A stretch of DNA of 64,000 nucleotides from Streptomyces hygroscopicus (GTDB taxonomy: Bacteria > Actinomycetota > Actinomycetes > Streptomycetales > Streptomycetaceae). The stretch lies in NCBI GenBank assembly GCA_002021875.1, contig CP018627.1:8742001-8806000 (forward strand), in the 5' to 3' direction. This document shows, piece by piece, positions 17,187 to 26,779 of this stretch (position 1 is its first letter; every line of letters starts with the position of its first letter). Under the pieces are notes generated by a model. The model saw only the letters and a program-made list of their open reading frames with translations, was not told where the DNA came from and did not search any database. The position numbers were made by a program, and so were the translations under genes.

Positions 17187-18098
17187 TCAGTAGCGGGGCA
17201 GGGGGGTCTTCGGGGCGACGTAGGAGGAGCCGGACTTGCCGAGCGTGCCTTCGTACGCCTTCTTGTAGTCGCCGTTCTTGATGTGCTTCTCGAGCGAGTC
17301 GCTGATCGCGTCGCGGAGCGCCTTGTCGTTCTTGTTCATGCCGATGCCGTACGGCTCCTCGGTGAACGGCTTGCCGACCACGTGCAGCTTGGTCGAGCGC
17401 TGGGCGGCGTAACCCTTGAGGATCGCGTCGTCGGTGGTGACCGCGTCGACCTGGCCGTCGAGGAGCTGCTTGACGCAGAGCGAGTACTTGCTCAGCTCGG
17501 TGGTCTTGGCGCCGTACTTCGGCTTCTTGATCTCCTGGAGCGGGGTGGAGCCGACGATGGAGCAGACCTTCTTGCCCTTGATGCTGTCCGGGCCGGTGAT
17601 CTTGCCCTTGTCCTCCGCGCGGACCAGCAGGTCGGCACCGGCCTGGTAGTACGGGCCCGCGAAGCCGACCTGCTTCTTGCGCTCGTCGTTGATGGTGTAT
17701 GTGCCGACGTAGTAGTCGACCTGACCCTTGGAGATCGAGGTCTCGCGGACGTTGGAGTCCACCGTCTTGAAGGTGATCTTGTCCGCGGAGAAGCCGAGGT
17801 CCGCGGCGACCATCTTGGCGATCTCGATGTCGAAGCCGGAGCGCTTGCCCTCGGTGTCCTGGAACCCGAGGAAGGGCTGGTCGGCCTTGGCGCCGATGAC
17901 GATCTTGCCGCGCTTCTGCGCCGCCTTCAGGGTCGACGAGTCGATCTTCACGTCCTTCGCGACCGTGTAGTCGCCGCTGTAGACCTCGCCGCCCTTCGGC
18001 TTGTCCCCGGCGGTGCCCTTCTCGCCGCCACAGGCGGTCGCCGTCGCGGCCAGCGCGAGAACCACCGTGGCCGCCGCGGCCGTCTTACGAATCCTCAT
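17187..18098 (-). CDS. gluB: Glutamate-binding lipoprotein GluB
   Basis: 303-aa extracellular solute-binding lipoprotein of SBP family 3. The signal peptide MRIRKTAAAATVVLALAATATAC ends in lipobox ATAC, with the lipidated Cys near residue 23. The mature protein starts with a Gly/Lys-rich linker, then VIGAKADQPFLGFQDTEGKRSGFDIEIAKMVA, the family-3 opening. GQVDYYVGTYTINDERKKQVGFAGPYYQAG and VDAVTTDDAIL form the ligand cleft. I prefer ATG 18098 because AGAGGG lies 9 bp upstream; an ATG three codons earlier abuts that ribosome site. It delivers glutamate to GluCD. Confidence 0.93.
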   Translation of the reverse strand: MRIRKTAAAATVVLALAATATACGGEKGTAGDKPKGGEVYSGDYTVAKDVKIDSSTLKAAQKRGKIVIGAKADQPFLGFQDTEGKRSGFDIEIAKMVAADLGFSADKITFKTVDSNVRETSISKGQVDYYVGTYTINDERKKQVGFAGPYYQAGADLLVRAEDKGKITGPDSIKGKKVCSIVGSTPLQEIKKPKYGAKTTELSKYSLCVKQLLDGQVDAVTTDDAILKGYAAQRSTKLHVVGKPFTEEPYGIGMNKNDKALRDAISDSLEKHIKNGDYKKAYEGTLGKSGSSYVAPKTPLPRY

Positions 18099-18179
18099 GG
18101 TGCCCATCCCTCTGTGTTCAGTACGTGGTCCAGATACGCAGTGGCGAACGTGCCGGCGGTCTGCCGGGCTGGCGTGGAC

Positions 18180-18956
18180 TCAGTGGTGAAGGATCTTCGA
18201 CAGGAAGTCCTTGGCCCGGTCGCTGCGGGGGTTGCTGAAGAACTGCTCCGGCTCGGCCTCTTCGACGATCCGGCCGTCGGCCATGAAGACCACCCGGTTC
18301 GCGGCGGAGCGGGCGAAGCCCATCTCGTGCGTGACGACGACCATCGTCATGCCGTCCCTGGCGAGCTGCTGCATGACCTCCAGCACCTCGTTGATCATCT
18401 CCGGGTCCAGCGCCGAGGTCGGCTCGTCGAAGAGCATCACCTTCGGGTCCATGGCCAGGGCGCGCGCGATCGCCACGCGCTGCTGCTGGCCGCCGGAGAG
18501 CTGGGCGGGGTACTTGTCCGCCTGGGCACCGACCCCCACCCGGTCGAGCAGCGTGCGGGCCTTCTCCTCGGCGGCCTTCTTGTCCGTCTTACGGACCTTG
18601 ACCTGGCCCAGCATCACGTTCTCGAGCACCGTCTTGTGCGCGAAGAGGTTGAAGGACTGGAAGACCATGCCGACGTCGGCGCGCAGCCGGGCGAGCTCCT
18701 TGCCCTCCTGGGGCAGCGGCTTGCCGTCGATCGTGATGGACCCGGCGTCGATCGTCTCCAGCCGGTTGACCGTGCGGCACAGCGTCGACTTCCCGGACCC
18801 GGACGGCCCGATGACGACGACCACTTCGCCCCGGCTGATGGTCAGGTCGATGTCCTGGAGCACATGCAGCGCGCCGAAGTGCTTGTTGACCCCTGACAGC
18901 GCAACCAACGCGTCCGCCACCGGTGCGGCGTCCTTGGTCACCGATACTTCGCTCAT
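18180..18956 (-). CDS. gluA: Glutamate ABC transporter ATP-binding protein GluA
   Basis: 258-aa ABC ATPase of the GlnQ class. It has Walker [10 protein letters not shown] near 60, signature [15 protein letters not shown] near 155, Walker [16 protein letters not shown], and H-loop [17 protein letters not shown]. It energises glutamate import by GluBCD. The reading frame stays open far upstream to 20207, but that part is antisense to the two-component genes. I start at ATG 18956 ([12 protein letters not shown]). It is the first gene of the operon and diverges from gluR across a 306-bp region that should hold both promoters. Confidence 0.94.
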   Translation of the reverse strand: MSEVSVTKDAAPVADALVALSGVNKHFGALHVLQDIDLTISRGEVVVVIGPSGSGKSTLCRTVNRLETIDAGSITIDGKPLPQEGKELARLRADVGMVFQSFNLFAHKTVLENVMLGQVKVRKTDKKAAEEKARTLLDRVGVGAQADKYPAQLSGGQQQRVAIARALAMDPKVMLFDEPTSALDPEMINEVLEVMQQLARDGMTMVVVTHEMGFARSAANRVVFMADGRIVEEAEPEQFFSNPRSDRAKDFLSKILHH

Positions 18957-19262
18957 CGGCGTCTCGCTCCGTCCTCCTCGGTTGGGAGGACAGTAGTGAC
19001 CGGCCGCGACCAGCGTCATTACATCTGAGCTGAAATTGAGGATAACGATATGGCTGCGGCGTGACACGCTGCGTGAACGAGACGACGCGGGCTGTACCGG
19101 CTGCATAACGGAAACCGGTGTGTGGCCGAATGCGTCTTGACGGGTGCCCCTCGATCGGAGTGGATGCCCTGTGGCCATGTTCGTGGCCGTATTCGAAGCC
19201 ATGGTGACGGGGGCGCGTACGGGGCGCGTCTCCGCTGGTACGGGAAGGTGGCGGAGGGGCTG
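18957..19262. promoter_or_regulatory. Divergent gluA / gluR control region
   Basis: About 306 bp without a gene, noticeably AT-richer around 19020-19060. It must carry the gluABCD promoter and the gluR-gluK promoter. ATAACG occurs at 19042-19047 and 19105-19110, 63 bp or six helical turns apart on the same strand, a possible paired activator site. In S. coelicolor the GluR regulator acts on the corresponding region; the exact site here is not established. Confidence 0.5.
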
Positions 19263-19973
19263 GTGAGACTGCTGCTCGTCGAGGACGACAACCACGTCGC
19301 CGCGGCCCTGTCCGCCATCCTCTCCCGGCACGGTTTCGAGGTCACCCACGCCCGCAGCGGCGAGGAGGCGCTGCAGGCGCTGCTGCCCGACTCCGGCGCC
19401 CCCTTCGGCGTCGTACTCCTCGACCTCGGCCTGCCCGACCAGGACGGTTTCGAGGTGTGCGGCAAGATCCGCAAGCGCACCGCCACCCCCGTGATCATGG
19501 TGACCGCGCGCGCTGATGTGCGCTCGCGCATACACGGGCTCAACCTCGGCGCCGACGACTATGTGGTCAAGCCGTACGACACCATGGAGCTGCTCGCCCG
19601 CATCCACGCCGTCAGCCGCCGCACCGCCCCCCAGGACACGGGCCATGGCGCCGACGAGGGCCCGGACGGCCCCCATCCGCCGCTGCGGCTCGGCCCGGTG
19701 ACCATCGAACTGCCCACTCGCCAGGTCTCGGTCAACGGCACGACCGTCTCGCTCACCCGTAAGGAGTTCGATCTGCTCGCACTGCTCGCCCAGCGCCCCG
19801 GTGTCGTCTTCCGCCGGGAGCAGATCATCAGCGAGGTCTGGCGCACCAGTTGGGAGGGGACGGGGCGCACCCTGGAGGTCCATGTCGCCTCCCTGCGCTC
19901 CAAACTGCGGATGCCCGCCCTGATCGAGACCGTGCGCGGGGTGGGCTACCGCCTCGTCGCCCCGGCCCGCTGA
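19263..19973 (+). CDS. gluR: OmpR/PhoB-family response regulator (GluR-type)
   Basis: 236-aa response regulator. The receiver has the acidic pair in [11 protein letters not shown], phospho-acceptor Asp54 in [16 protein letters not shown], and Lys in [15 protein letters not shown] winged-helix DNA-binding domain starts about residue 140, with [27 protein letters not shown] and [16 protein letters not shown] signature (here [14 protein letters not shown]). I start at GTG 19263 behind GGAGGGG; the longer frame has no receiver homology. It is paired with the next gene. In S. coelicolor the equivalent pair beside gluABCD senses glutamate and activates its uptake, so the same role is inferred here. 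Confidence 0.9.
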   Translation: MRLLLVEDDNHVAAALSAILSRHGFEVTHARSGEEALQALLPDSGAPFGVVLLDLGLPDQDGFEVCGKIRKRTATPVIMVTARADVRSRIHGLNLGADDYVVKPYDTMELLARIHAVSRRTAPQDTGHGADEGPDGPHPPLRLGPVTIELPTRQVSVNGTTVSLTRKEFDLLALLAQRPGVVFRREQIISEVWRTSWEGTGRTLEVHVASLRSKLRMPALIETVRGVGYRLVAPAR

Positions 19974-19992
19974 GCGACCGGGGCTCCTTAAG

Positions 19993-21438
19993 GTGCGCAC
20001 CCGACTCCTCCCGCTTCTCATCGTCCTTATGGCGGGCGTGCTGCTCGCGCTCGGCTTCCCGCTCGCCGGGAGCGTGGCCGCCCGGGAGCAGCAGCGGGTG
20101 GTCGTCGACCGGATCGACGACACCGCGCGCTTCGCCGCGCTCGCCCAGTTCGTCACCGCCGGGCCGACGGGGGCGGCCGGCGCCGAGGGGGGCGAGCGGC
20201 TGAACACCCTGCGCGCGGAGCTGAAGCGCTACCACGACCTGTACGGCATCCGGGCCGGGGTCTTCTACCGGGACCGGGACGCGCCGCCCATGGCCGAGGC
20301 GCCCGGCAGCTGGCGGCTGCCGGACACGGGCGAGAGCGCCCGGGCCTTCGACGAGGCCCTCGCCGGGCGCCGCAGCCACGATCCGCCCCAGGTATGGCCC
20401 TGGCAGCGGGGCAGGCTCACCGTCGCCTCCCCCGTCGTCCGCGACGGGGACGTGGTGGCCGTCGTCGTCACCGACTCGCCCACCGGCCAGATGCGGTCGC
20501 GGACCCTGCACGGCTGGCTGGTCATCGGCGCGGGCGAAGGCGCCGCCATGCTGCTGGCCGTGGGGGCCGCCTTCCGGCTGACCGGATGGGTGCTGCGGCC
20601 CGTGCGCGTCCTGGACACCGCAACCCACGACATCGCGACCGGGCGGATGCAGTCGCGTGTCGCGGCCGCCTCGGGGCCCCCGGAACTGCGACGGCTCGCC
20701 CGCTCGTTCAACGAGATGGCCGACAACGTCGAACAAGTCCTGGAACAGCAGCGGGCGTTCGTCGCCGACGCCTCCCATCAGCTGCGCAATCCCCTCTCCG
20801 CGCTGTTGCTGCGCATCGAGCTGCTGGCGCTCGACCTGCCGGACGGCCATGAGGAGATCGCCTCGGTGCGCGCGGAGGGCAAGCGCCTGGCCAGCGTCCT
20901 GGACGATCTGCTCGACCTCGCCCTGGCCGAGCACTCCGCCGCCGATCTGCGGCTCACCGACATCGCGGAGCTGGCGGCCGACCGGGTGGACGCCTGGCTT
21001 CTGGTGGCCGAGCGGGAGGAGGTCGGGCTCGCCTACACCGGCCCCGCGGCGATCACCGGCTGGGCCGACCCGGTGGCCCTGTCCAGCGCGCTGGACGCCG
21101 TCGTCGACAACGCCCTGAAGTTCACGCCCGAGGGGGCGCATGTGGAGGTCTCGGCGCGCACGGACGGCGACACCGTCGCGATCGTCGTCGCCGACGGCGG
21201 CCCGGGCCTCACCGAGGACGAACTCGCCCGGGTCGGCGACCGCTTCTGGCGCAGCAGTCGCCACCAGAACATCTCGGGCTCGGGCCTGGGCCTGTCCATC
21301 ACCCGTGCCCTGCTCGCGGCGGGCGGGGGCACGATCGACTACGCCCCCAACGAGCCCCGCGGGCTGCGCGTGACCATCACCGTCCCGCGCACCGGACCCG
21401 GTGAGCATGTGAAGGGGCCGGGCCCGGTGAGAACGTGA
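19993..21438 (+). CDS. gluK: Sensor histidine kinase (GluK-type)
   Basis: 481-aa membrane histidine kinase. The N-terminal helix [26 protein letters not shown] leads to an extracytoplasmic domain to about residue 170. A second helix ([19 protein letters not shown]) is followed by HAMP, then the dimerisation H-box [21 protein letters not shown] with His262. The ATPase has N-box [11 protein letters not shown]1 VADGGPGL and G2 [13 protein letters not shown]. It starts with GTG 20 bp after gluR and should phosphorylate GluR. The sensor domain contains no recognised fold by eye; glutamate sensing is inferred from the S. coelicolor counterpart and the adjacent transporter. Confidence 0.9.
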   Translation: MRTRLLPLLIVLMAGVLLALGFPLAGSVAAREQQRVVVDRIDDTARFAALAQFVTAGPTGAAGAEGGERLNTLRAELKRYHDLYGIRAGVFYRDRDAPPMAEAPGSWRLPDTGESARAFDEALAGRRSHDPPQVWPWQRGRLTVASPVVRDGDVVAVVVTDSPTGQMRSRTLHGWLVIGAGEGAAMLLAVGAAFRLTGWVLRPVRVLDTATHDIATGRMQSRVAAASGPPELRRLARSFNEMADNVEQVLEQQRAFVADASHQLRNPLSALLLRIELLALDLPDGHEEIASVRAEGKRLASVLDDLLDLALAEHSAADLRLTDIAELAADRVDAWLLVAEREEVGLAYTGPAAITGWADPVALSSALDAVVDNALKFTPEGAHVEVSARTDGDTVAIVVADGGPGLTEDELARVGDRFWRSSRHQNISGSGLGLSITRALLAAGGGTIDYAPNEPRGLRVTITVPRTGPGEHVKGPGPVRT

Positions 21439-21494
21439 AGGCCGTAAGGACGTGCGGAAGACCGTAAGGACGGGCGGCGGAGAGACACTGTTGC

Positions 21495-22097
21495 TCAGCT
21501 CTGCGGCTTGCGCCAGATGATGCTGTAACGCCACAGGAGATGACGGCGGTAGTGCGAGCCGGGCAGGATCTCGGCGGCCATCGCCCGCATCTCCGGGTAC
21601 GTCACCGGCGGTGGCCACACGATGGGCGACGGGTGGTGCCACAGCCCTTTCATGGCGCGGTGGACGGTGCCGACGGCCACACCGGCGAGGACGTGCGGCA
21701 GGTCTTTGGGCAGGGTGTTACGGGCGAGGCCGACGACGGCCAGGACACCGCCGGGCCGCAGCAGGTCCCGCATGCGGGCCAGCCCGGTGGCACCGTCCAT
21801 ATGGTGCAGGGCGGCCACCGACGCGATGACGTCGAACGAGGCGGGCTCGAAGGGATGGCTCAGGAAGTCGCCGAGGATGTAGTCGACATCGTCCCGGTAC
21901 GCGCGGCCCAGATCGATGCTGGCCGCGTCGAGGTCGATGGCGGTGACGTGTGGCACGGCCTGCCGGAGTTCGCGGGCGAGCATGCCCTCGCCACAGCCGA
22001 CGTCGAGGGCGCGCTGGGCGCCGTCGGGGACCGCGCTGAGGATACGGGGGTGGTAGTGGATGTTGTTGTTCCACCGCCTGCCGTTCTTCATTGTCAT
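21495..22097 (-). CDS. Class I SAM-dependent methyltransferase
   Basis: 200-aa methyltransferase of the Methyltransf_11/25 type. Motif I is ALDVGCGEGMLAREL (about 30-44), the acidic loop VTAIDLDAASIDLG follows, and ASFDVIASVAALHHMDG and LLRPGGVLAVVGLARNTLP are the later motifs. The N-terminus (MTMKNGRRWNNNIHYHPRIL) resembles a widespread actinobacterial small-molecule methyltransferase subgroup. The substrate is unknown. CAGGAT ends six bases before the ATG and can serve either as -10 or as a weak ribosome site. It converges on gluK, and the TAXI gene lies upstream on the same strand. Confidence 0.8.
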   Translation of the reverse strand: MTMKNGRRWNNNIHYHPRILSAVPDGAQRALDVGCGEGMLARELRQAVPHVTAIDLDAASIDLGRAYRDDVDYILGDFLSHPFEPASFDVIASVAALHHMDGATGLARMRDLLRPGGVLAVVGLARNTLPKDLPHVLAGVAVGTVHRAMKGLWHHPSPIVWPPPVTYPEMRAMAAEILPGSHYRRHLLWRYSIIWRKPQS

Positions 22098-22154
22098 ATG
22101 AGGATCCTGCCGGACCTTCCAGCGGGGCCTTGGCCGACCTCGGACGTAGCCCGG

Positions 22155-23144
22155 CTACGGCTTGACCGAGCGGTAATAGCGCGCCGCGCCCTTGTGGAGG
22201 GCGAGCGGATCGGTGAAGACGGCGGTCCGCAGGTCCACCTTCTGGGCGGCGTGCACCTTCGCCCCGATGCGGTCCCGGTTCTCTATCACCGTACGGGTGA
22301 CGCCCTCCGCCAGATCGGGGTCCACCCGGTCCGTGGTGACCAGGAGGTTCGGTACGGCGATCGTCTTGACCGGCTCCGGCCTGCGTATCTCCTCGTATGC
22401 GTCGGCGGGCACGGTGGCCGCCCGGTAGTAGCGCGTCACCCCGCCCTGCCGGTGCAGCGGGCCGGTGAGGTCGCCGAGCTGGACGAGCCGGATCGGGTAG
22501 GCGTGGGCCAGGGTGCGCACCGCGGTGGTCGGCAGCCCGCCCGACCAGAAGAAGGCGTCGAGCTTGCCCTGCCGCAGCAGCTTCGGCATGGTGTCGATGC
22601 CGACCCGCTCTGCCCGGATGTCCCGGTCGAAGTCGAGCCCGGCGGCCTTGATCAGCGCCCGGGTGATCAGCTGCACGCCCGAGCCGTCGTCGCCCACGCC
22701 CACCCGTAGACGCTTCAGGTCGCGGGCCGATCGCACCGACGAGCCCCTAGGCACGACGAGCTGCATGTAGTCGTCGTACAGCCGGGCGCAGGCCCGCAGC
22801 CGCCCGGCTCCCTCCCCCTGGTAGGCGGCGACGGCGTCGGTGGCGGCGATGGCGAAGGTGGCCCTGCCCCGGGCCAGCCGTTGGACGTTGTCCGGGGACC
22901 CCCTGGTCTGTTCCAGCCGCACATCGACATCGGGGAGGTCCCGGGCGAGGTCCCGCTCGAGCATCCGGCCATAGGTGTCGTAGACCCCGGTGGAGACCCC
23001 GGTCGCGAAGGTCACCCGGCCGCTGGGCGAGGGGCCGCCGCCCATCGCCAGCAGCCACCACAGCAGCAGCCCGAGGGCGACGAGGCCCGCGGCGGCGGAC
23101 TGCAGGGCACGGCGCCGGTCCAGGCGCGGAAGGGTGACGGCCAT
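22155..23144 (-). CDS. TAXI-family solute-binding protein
   Basis: 329-aa protein of the TRAP-associated extracytoplasmic immunogenic (TAXI) family. The single N-terminal membrane anchor is LQSAAAGLVALGLLLWWLLAM. Family features include VTFATGVSTGVYDTYGRMLERDL, RGRATFAIAATDAVAAYQGEG, and the later LDAFFWSGGLPTTAV, which forms the ligand cleft. TAXI proteins bind dicarboxylates or glutamate-like ligands for TRAP transport, yet no TRAP membrane subunit is nearby. The start at ATG 23144 is chosen because the longer frame to 23246 adds non-homologous residues before the signal anchor. Location next to gluRK hints at sensing rather than transport. Confidence 0.82.
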   Translation of the reverse strand: MAVTLPRLDRRRALQSAAAGLVALGLLLWWLLAMGGGPSPSGRVTFATGVSTGVYDTYGRMLERDLARDLPDVDVRLEQTRGSPDNVQRLARGRATFAIAATDAVAAYQGEGAGRLRACARLYDDYMQLVVPRGSSVRSARDLKRLRVGVGDDGSGVQLITRALIKAAGLDFDRDIRAERVGIDTMPKLLRQGKLDAFFWSGGLPTTAVRTLAHAYPIRLVQLGDLTGPLHRQGGVTRYYRAATVPADAYEEIRRPEPVKTIAVPNLLVTTDRVDPDLAEGVTRTVIENRDRIGAKVHAAQKVDLRTAVFTDPLALHKGAARYYRSVKP

Positions 23145-23250
23145 GGCGAGGATCCTGCCAGCCCCGCTCCCGGGAGGGGAGGGGCGAGCCGCGGATCCCG
23201 CCCACCTCGTAGTCCCGGCGGACCACCACATCGGCGCCCCGGGCACTCGG

Positions 23251-24000
23251 TCACGTGCCGGACCGCAGGGCCCTCGACAGCCCCAGGGCCGCGGTCCGGA
23301 CGGCCGGCGCCAGCTGCGCGGGCCGGAAGCGGCTGCGGGGTACGGCGACCGACAGCGCCGCCACCGCGGTCGGCCCGTCGAAGACGGGAGCGGCGATGCA
23401 GCTGACCCCCGAAGCCGCCTCTTCCTCCTCGTAGGCCAGACCCGCGACCTGGGCCTGCTCGATGGCAGTGCGCAGCCGGTCAGGATCGATGATCGAGTGG
23501 GGGGTGAGGCGGGGCAGGGACGCGGCCAGGACGTCCTCGGCCAGCTCGGCGCCCGAGAACGCCAGAAGCGCCTTACCGACGCCGGTGCAGGTCAGGGGCA
23601 GCCGGCCGCCGATGCGGGACGGCAGCCGGAGGGCGTCGTGGCCGTGGATGCGCTCGACATAGACCACCTCGTGGCCCTCGCGGACCCCGAGGTGCACGGT
23701 CTCGTGGGTGGCCTCGAAGAGGTCCTGCAGGAACGGCAGCGCGGCCTCTCGCAGGTCGCGTCGGCGCGGGACGAGTGAGCCCAGCTCGAACAGAGCGCCT
23801 CCGAGCCGATAGGTCTCGGCGTCACGTTCGAGCAGGCCGAGACGGACCAGATCGGCGCAGAGCCGGAACACGGTGGTCTTGGCCAGCCCCGTACGCGCGG
23901 ACAGTTCTGTGAGACGGAACGCGCCGCCGTCGGGCCGGAAGCAGTCGAGGACCGCCACTGCCTTGTCGAGCATGTTGCCCTGGGAGCTGTTCCGTGTCAT
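23251..24000 (-). CDS. IclR-family transcriptional regulator
   Basis: 249-aa IclR regulator. The N-terminal winged helix is visible in MLDKAVAVLDCFRP, LTELSARTGLAKTTVFRLCADLVRLGLLERD; the effector-binding domain begins near residue 85 and includes HETVHLGVREGHEVVYVERIHG, GVGKALLAF and SGVSCIAAPVFDG, the GAF-like ligand pocket. The start at ATG 24000 (MTRNSSQGNML) is chosen over an extension to 24033 that overlaps the miaB promoter. It diverges from miaB with 74 bp between. Target and ligand are unknown; glucarate or aromatic acids are typical for the family. Confidence 0.88.
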   Translation of the reverse strand: MTRNSSQGNMLDKAVAVLDCFRPDGGAFRLTELSARTGLAKTTVFRLCADLVRLGLLERDAETYRLGGALFELGSLVPRRRDLREAALPFLQDLFEATHETVHLGVREGHEVVYVERIHGHDALRLPSRIGGRLPLTCTGVGKALLAFSGAELAEDVLAASLPRLTPHSIIDPDRLRTAIEQAQVAGLAYEEEEAASGVSCIAAPVFDGPTAVAALSVAVPRSRFRPAQLAPAVRTAALGLSRALRSGT

Positions 24001-24074
24001 GGAACACAGTGTGCCGCTGGGTGCCCGGCCCACCGCCAGGCAGGGGGGCTTCTGTGAGCGCCTACCCTTGATGC

Positions 24075-25607
24075 GTGACCATCAGCAGCGACCGGAGCCC
24101 GGCAGTGGACGTTCAAGCGACCAAGAGCTACGAGATCCGCACCTACGGGTGCCAGATGAATGTCCACGACTCCGAGCGGCTCTCGGGCCTACTGGAAGAG
24201 GCGGGCTTTGTCCGCGCGCCGGAGGGCACCGGTGAGGGCGAGGCCGACATCGTCGTCTTCAACACCTGCGCGGTGCGGGAGAACGCCGACAACCGCCTCT
24301 ACGGCAACCTCGGCCGACTCGCACCGATCAAGGCGCGGCGGCCGGGCATGCAGATCGCCGTCGGCGGCTGTCTGGCCCAGAAGGATCGCGACACCATCGT
24401 CAAGAAGGCGCCCTGGGTCGATGTGGTCTTCGGCACCCACAACATCGGCAGTCTGCCGGTGCTGCTGGAGCGCGCCCGCGTCCAGGAGGAAGCCCAGGTC
24501 GAGATCGCCGAGTCCCTGGAAGCCTTCCCCTCCACCCTTCCGACGCGGCGCGAGTCCGCGTACGCCGCGTGGGTCTCCATCTCGGTCGGCTGCAACAACA
24601 CCTGCACCTTCTGCATCGTCCCGGCGCTGCGCGGCAAGGAGAAGGACCGCCGCCCCGGCGACATCCTCGCCGAGGTGGAGACGCTGGTGGCCGAGGGCGT
24701 CACCGAGATCACCCTGCTCGGCCAGAACGTGAACGCGTACGGCTCCGACATCGGCGACCGCGAGGCGTTCAGCAAGCTGCTGCGCGCCTGCGGGAAGGTC
24801 GAGGGCCTGGAGCGGGTCCGGTTCACCTCGCCGCATCCGCGGGACTTCACCGACGACGTGATCTCCGCCATGGCGGAGACGGAGAACGTGATGCCGCAGC
24901 TGCACATGCCGCTGCAGTCCGGCTCGGACACGGTGCTCAAGGCGATGCGCCGCTCGTACCGGCAGGAGCGCTACCTCGGCATCATCGAGAAGGTGCGCGC
25001 CGCGATGCCGGACGCCGCCATCTCCACCGACATCATCGTCGGCTTCCCCGGTGAGACGGAGGAGGACTTCGAGCAGACGCTGCACGTGGTGCGCGAGGCA
25101 CGCTTCGCCCAGGCGTTCACCTTCCAGTACTCCAAGCGGCCCGGGACGCCCGCCGCAGAGATGGAGGGCCAGGTGCCCAAGGCGGTCGTCCAGGAGCGCT
25201 ACGAGCGGCTGGTCGCCCTCCAGGAGGAGATCTCCTGGGAGGAGAACAAGAAGCAGGTCGGCCGCACGCTGGAGGTGCTGGTCGCCGAGGGCGAAGGCCG
25301 TAAGGACGACGCCACGCGGCGGTTGTCCGGCCGTGCCGCCGACAACCGCCTGGTGCACTTCGCGCGCCCCGAGGAGCCGGTGCGCCCCGGCGACGTCGTC
25401 ACCGTCGACATCACCTACGCCGCCCCGCACCATCTGCTGGCCGAGGGCCCGGCCCGGGGCGTGCGGCGCACCCGCGCCGGAGACGCCTGGGAGCGGCGGA
25501 ACGCAGCCGGGGAGAAGAAGCCCGCGGGTGTGATGCTGGGCCTGCCGACGGTGGGCGCCCCGCCGCCGCTGCCGGCCGCGCCCGCCGCGGGCTGCGGCTG
25601 CGACTGA
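24075..25607 (+). CDS. miaB: tRNA-2-methylthio-N6-dimethylallyladenosine synthase MiaB
   Basis: 510-aa radical-SAM methylthiotransferase that converts i6A37 to ms2i6A37 in tRNAs reading UNN codons. The auxiliary cluster cysteines are in [23 protein letters not shown] and AVGGCLAQ. The radical-SAM motif is [13 protein letters not shown] (about 174-186). A TRAM domain occupies about 385-460, followed by a disordered C-terminal tail ending in AAGCGCD. It starts with GTG; TACCCT ends six bases upstream and no Shine-Dalgarno is seen. It works in the same pathway as miaA 1.6 kb downstream. A LigB-like gene follows after 22 bp. Confidence 0.95.
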   Translation: MTISSDRSPAVDVQATKSYEIRTYGCQMNVHDSERLSGLLEEAGFVRAPEGTGEGEADIVVFNTCAVRENADNRLYGNLGRLAPIKARRPGMQIAVGGCLAQKDRDTIVKKAPWVDVVFGTHNIGSLPVLLERARVQEEAQVEIAESLEAFPSTLPTRRESAYAAWVSISVGCNNTCTFCIVPALRGKEKDRRPGDILAEVETLVAEGVTEITLLGQNVNAYGSDIGDREAFSKLLRACGKVEGLERVRFTSPHPRDFTDDVISAMAETENVMPQLHMPLQSGSDTVLKAMRRSYRQERYLGIIEKVRAAMPDAAISTDIIVGFPGETEEDFEQTLHVVREARFAQAFTFQYSKRPGTPAAEMEGQVPKAVVQERYERLVALQEEISWEENKKQVGRTLEVLVAEGEGRKDDATRRLSGRAADNRLVHFARPEEPVRPGDVVTVDITYAAPHHLLAEGPARGVRRTRAGDAWERRNAAGEKKPAGVMLGLPTVGAPPPLPAAPAAGCGCD

Positions 25608-25629
25608 GCGCACGGCTAGGCTGACGATC

Positions 25630-26400
25630 ATGCTGATCGCCGCCGCCGTCTGCCCGTGTCCGCCGCTGCTGGTGCCCGAGGTCGCCGCCGGAGCCGCTCC
25701 CGAGCTGGACGGGCTGCGCGCGGCATGCGCCGAGGCCGTCCGCGCCCTCGCGGCGGCGCGTCCGGAGTGCCTGATCGTGGTGGGGCCGGCCGAGCGTGCC
25801 GGGCGCGGACCGCATGCGCAGGGCGCGGCCGGATCGTTCCGCGGCTTCGGCGTGGAGCTGGATGTGCGGCTGGCGGCGCCGGCGGCGGACGGGTCGTCCG
25901 GCGGCGACGATGCCGCGGGGCGGAGCCCCTCGCCCCCGCCTGCGCCTGCGCCTTCGCTGCCACTGTCGCTGGCGGTCGCCGCCTGGCTGCTGGAGCACGC
26001 GGGGTGGGACCCGGCGGTGCCCGTCGAGGGGCTGGGTGTGGGGGAACCTCTCGCGGCCGAGCGGTGTATTGAAGTTGGAAGGGAGCTCGCCGGGCGGGCG
26101 GAGCGGATCGCGTTGCTGGTGATGGGCGACGGCACCGCATGCCGCACGCTGAAGGCGCCGGGCTATCTCGACGAGCGGGCGGCCCCGTTCGACGCCGAGG
26201 TGGCGCGGGCGCTGGCGGCCGCCGACACCGGGGCGCTGGCCGCGCTCGACGAGGAGTTGGCGTACGAGCTCAAGGCGGCGGGCCGCGCGCCGCTGCAGGT
26301 GCTCGCGGGGGCGGCCGAGAGGGCGCCCCTGAAGGGGGAGTTGCGGTATGACGAAGCGCCGTACGGCGTGGGGTATTTCGTGGCGAGCTGGTCTTCATAG
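25630..26400 (+). CDS. LigB-like (class III extradiol dioxygenase fold) protein, probable pseudoenzyme
   Basis: 256-aa protein of the class III extradiol ring-cleavage dioxygenase superfamily, conserved between miaB and miaA in Streptomyces. The opening MLIAAAVCPCPPLLVPEVAAG corresponds to the LigB CPHPP block, but the metal-binding His is Cys. The region usually GDLSH reads VMGDGTACRTL, again lacking His. So the metal site appears lost. The stretch at 95-125 is Ser/Pro-rich. TAGGCT ends seven bases before the ATG, suggesting its own leaderless promoter. No function is known; its position suggests a link to tRNA modification or to the neighbouring small proteins. The ending LRYDEAPYGVGYFVASW is typical of the family. 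Confidence 0.7.
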   Translation: MLIAAAVCPCPPLLVPEVAAGAAPELDGLRAACAEAVRALAAARPECLIVVGPAERAGRGPHAQGAAGSFRGFGVELDVRLAAPAADGSSGGDDAAGRSPSPPPAPAPSLPLSLAVAAWLLEHAGWDPAVPVEGLGVGEPLAAERCIEVGRELAGRAERIALLVMGDGTACRTLKAPGYLDERAAPFDAEVARALAAADTGALAALDEELAYELKAAGRAPLQVLAGAAERAPLKGELRYDEAPYGVGYFVASWSS

Positions 26401-26406
26401 ACCGCT

Positions 26407-26438
26407 CGCGGCCGTGGAGCGTCCGCTCCACGGCCGCG
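26407..26438. terminator. Bidirectional hairpin terminator
   Basis: A 15-bp perfect stem (left arm 26407-26421, right arm 26424-26438) with a 2-nt nominal loop, between the convergent LigB-like gene and the MT0933-type gene. It begins 6 bp after the LigB-like stop. Confidence 0.8.
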
Positions 26439-26512
26439 TACCGGCGGGGCCGGCCGGTCGGGGCCCGGCGTCGCCCGCCCCCGTTCTGGGCGCCGTCCTG
26501 GCCTGGCCGGCC

Positions 26513-26755
26513 TTATTCGTCGCGCTTGCGCTTGGGCTTGTCCTCGTCCATGTGCGAGAGGCGGTTGAGAGCGCCCTTCGCCTTGCCCCTGCCAGTCTCG
26601 ATCTTGGCGCTGTACTTGCCCTTGGTCCTGGTGTCGACCGTCTTGGCCGCCTTCTCCAGGCCCCGCTCGATCCTGGCCTCGTGCTGCTGCGCAAGGCTGC
26701 CGGCCTTGCCCTTCATCTGACCGGCTTTGGCCTTGAGATTGTCCATCAGGCCCAT
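26513..26755 (-). CDS. MT0933-type antitoxin-like small protein
   Basis: 80-aa basic, highly charged protein matching the MT0933_antitox family: MGLMDNLKAKAGQMKGKAGSLAQQHEARIERG at the start, then KTVDTRTKGKYSAKIETG in the middle. The family was named for a predicted mycobacterial antitoxin, but most Streptomyces copies are solitary and their role is unproven. The N-terminal helix is amphipathic with Lys/Ala repeats. No toxin-like partner is adjacent; the next gene on the strand encodes another small acidic/charged protein. Position between miaB and miaA is conserved in my recollection of the genus. Confidence 0.75.
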   Translation of the reverse strand: MGLMDNLKAKAGQMKGKAGSLAQQHEARIERGLEKAAKTVDTRTKGKYSAKIETGRGKAKGALNRLSHMDEDKPKRKRDE

Positions 26756-26779
26756 GTGCCACCTACCCTCGTCGGCTGC

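Noticed and set aside
18957..20207. Upstream extension giving a 675-residue gluA frame
   Set aside because: It is antisense to gluR and gluK and lacks ABC-type sequence; the family start is MSEVSVTKD.
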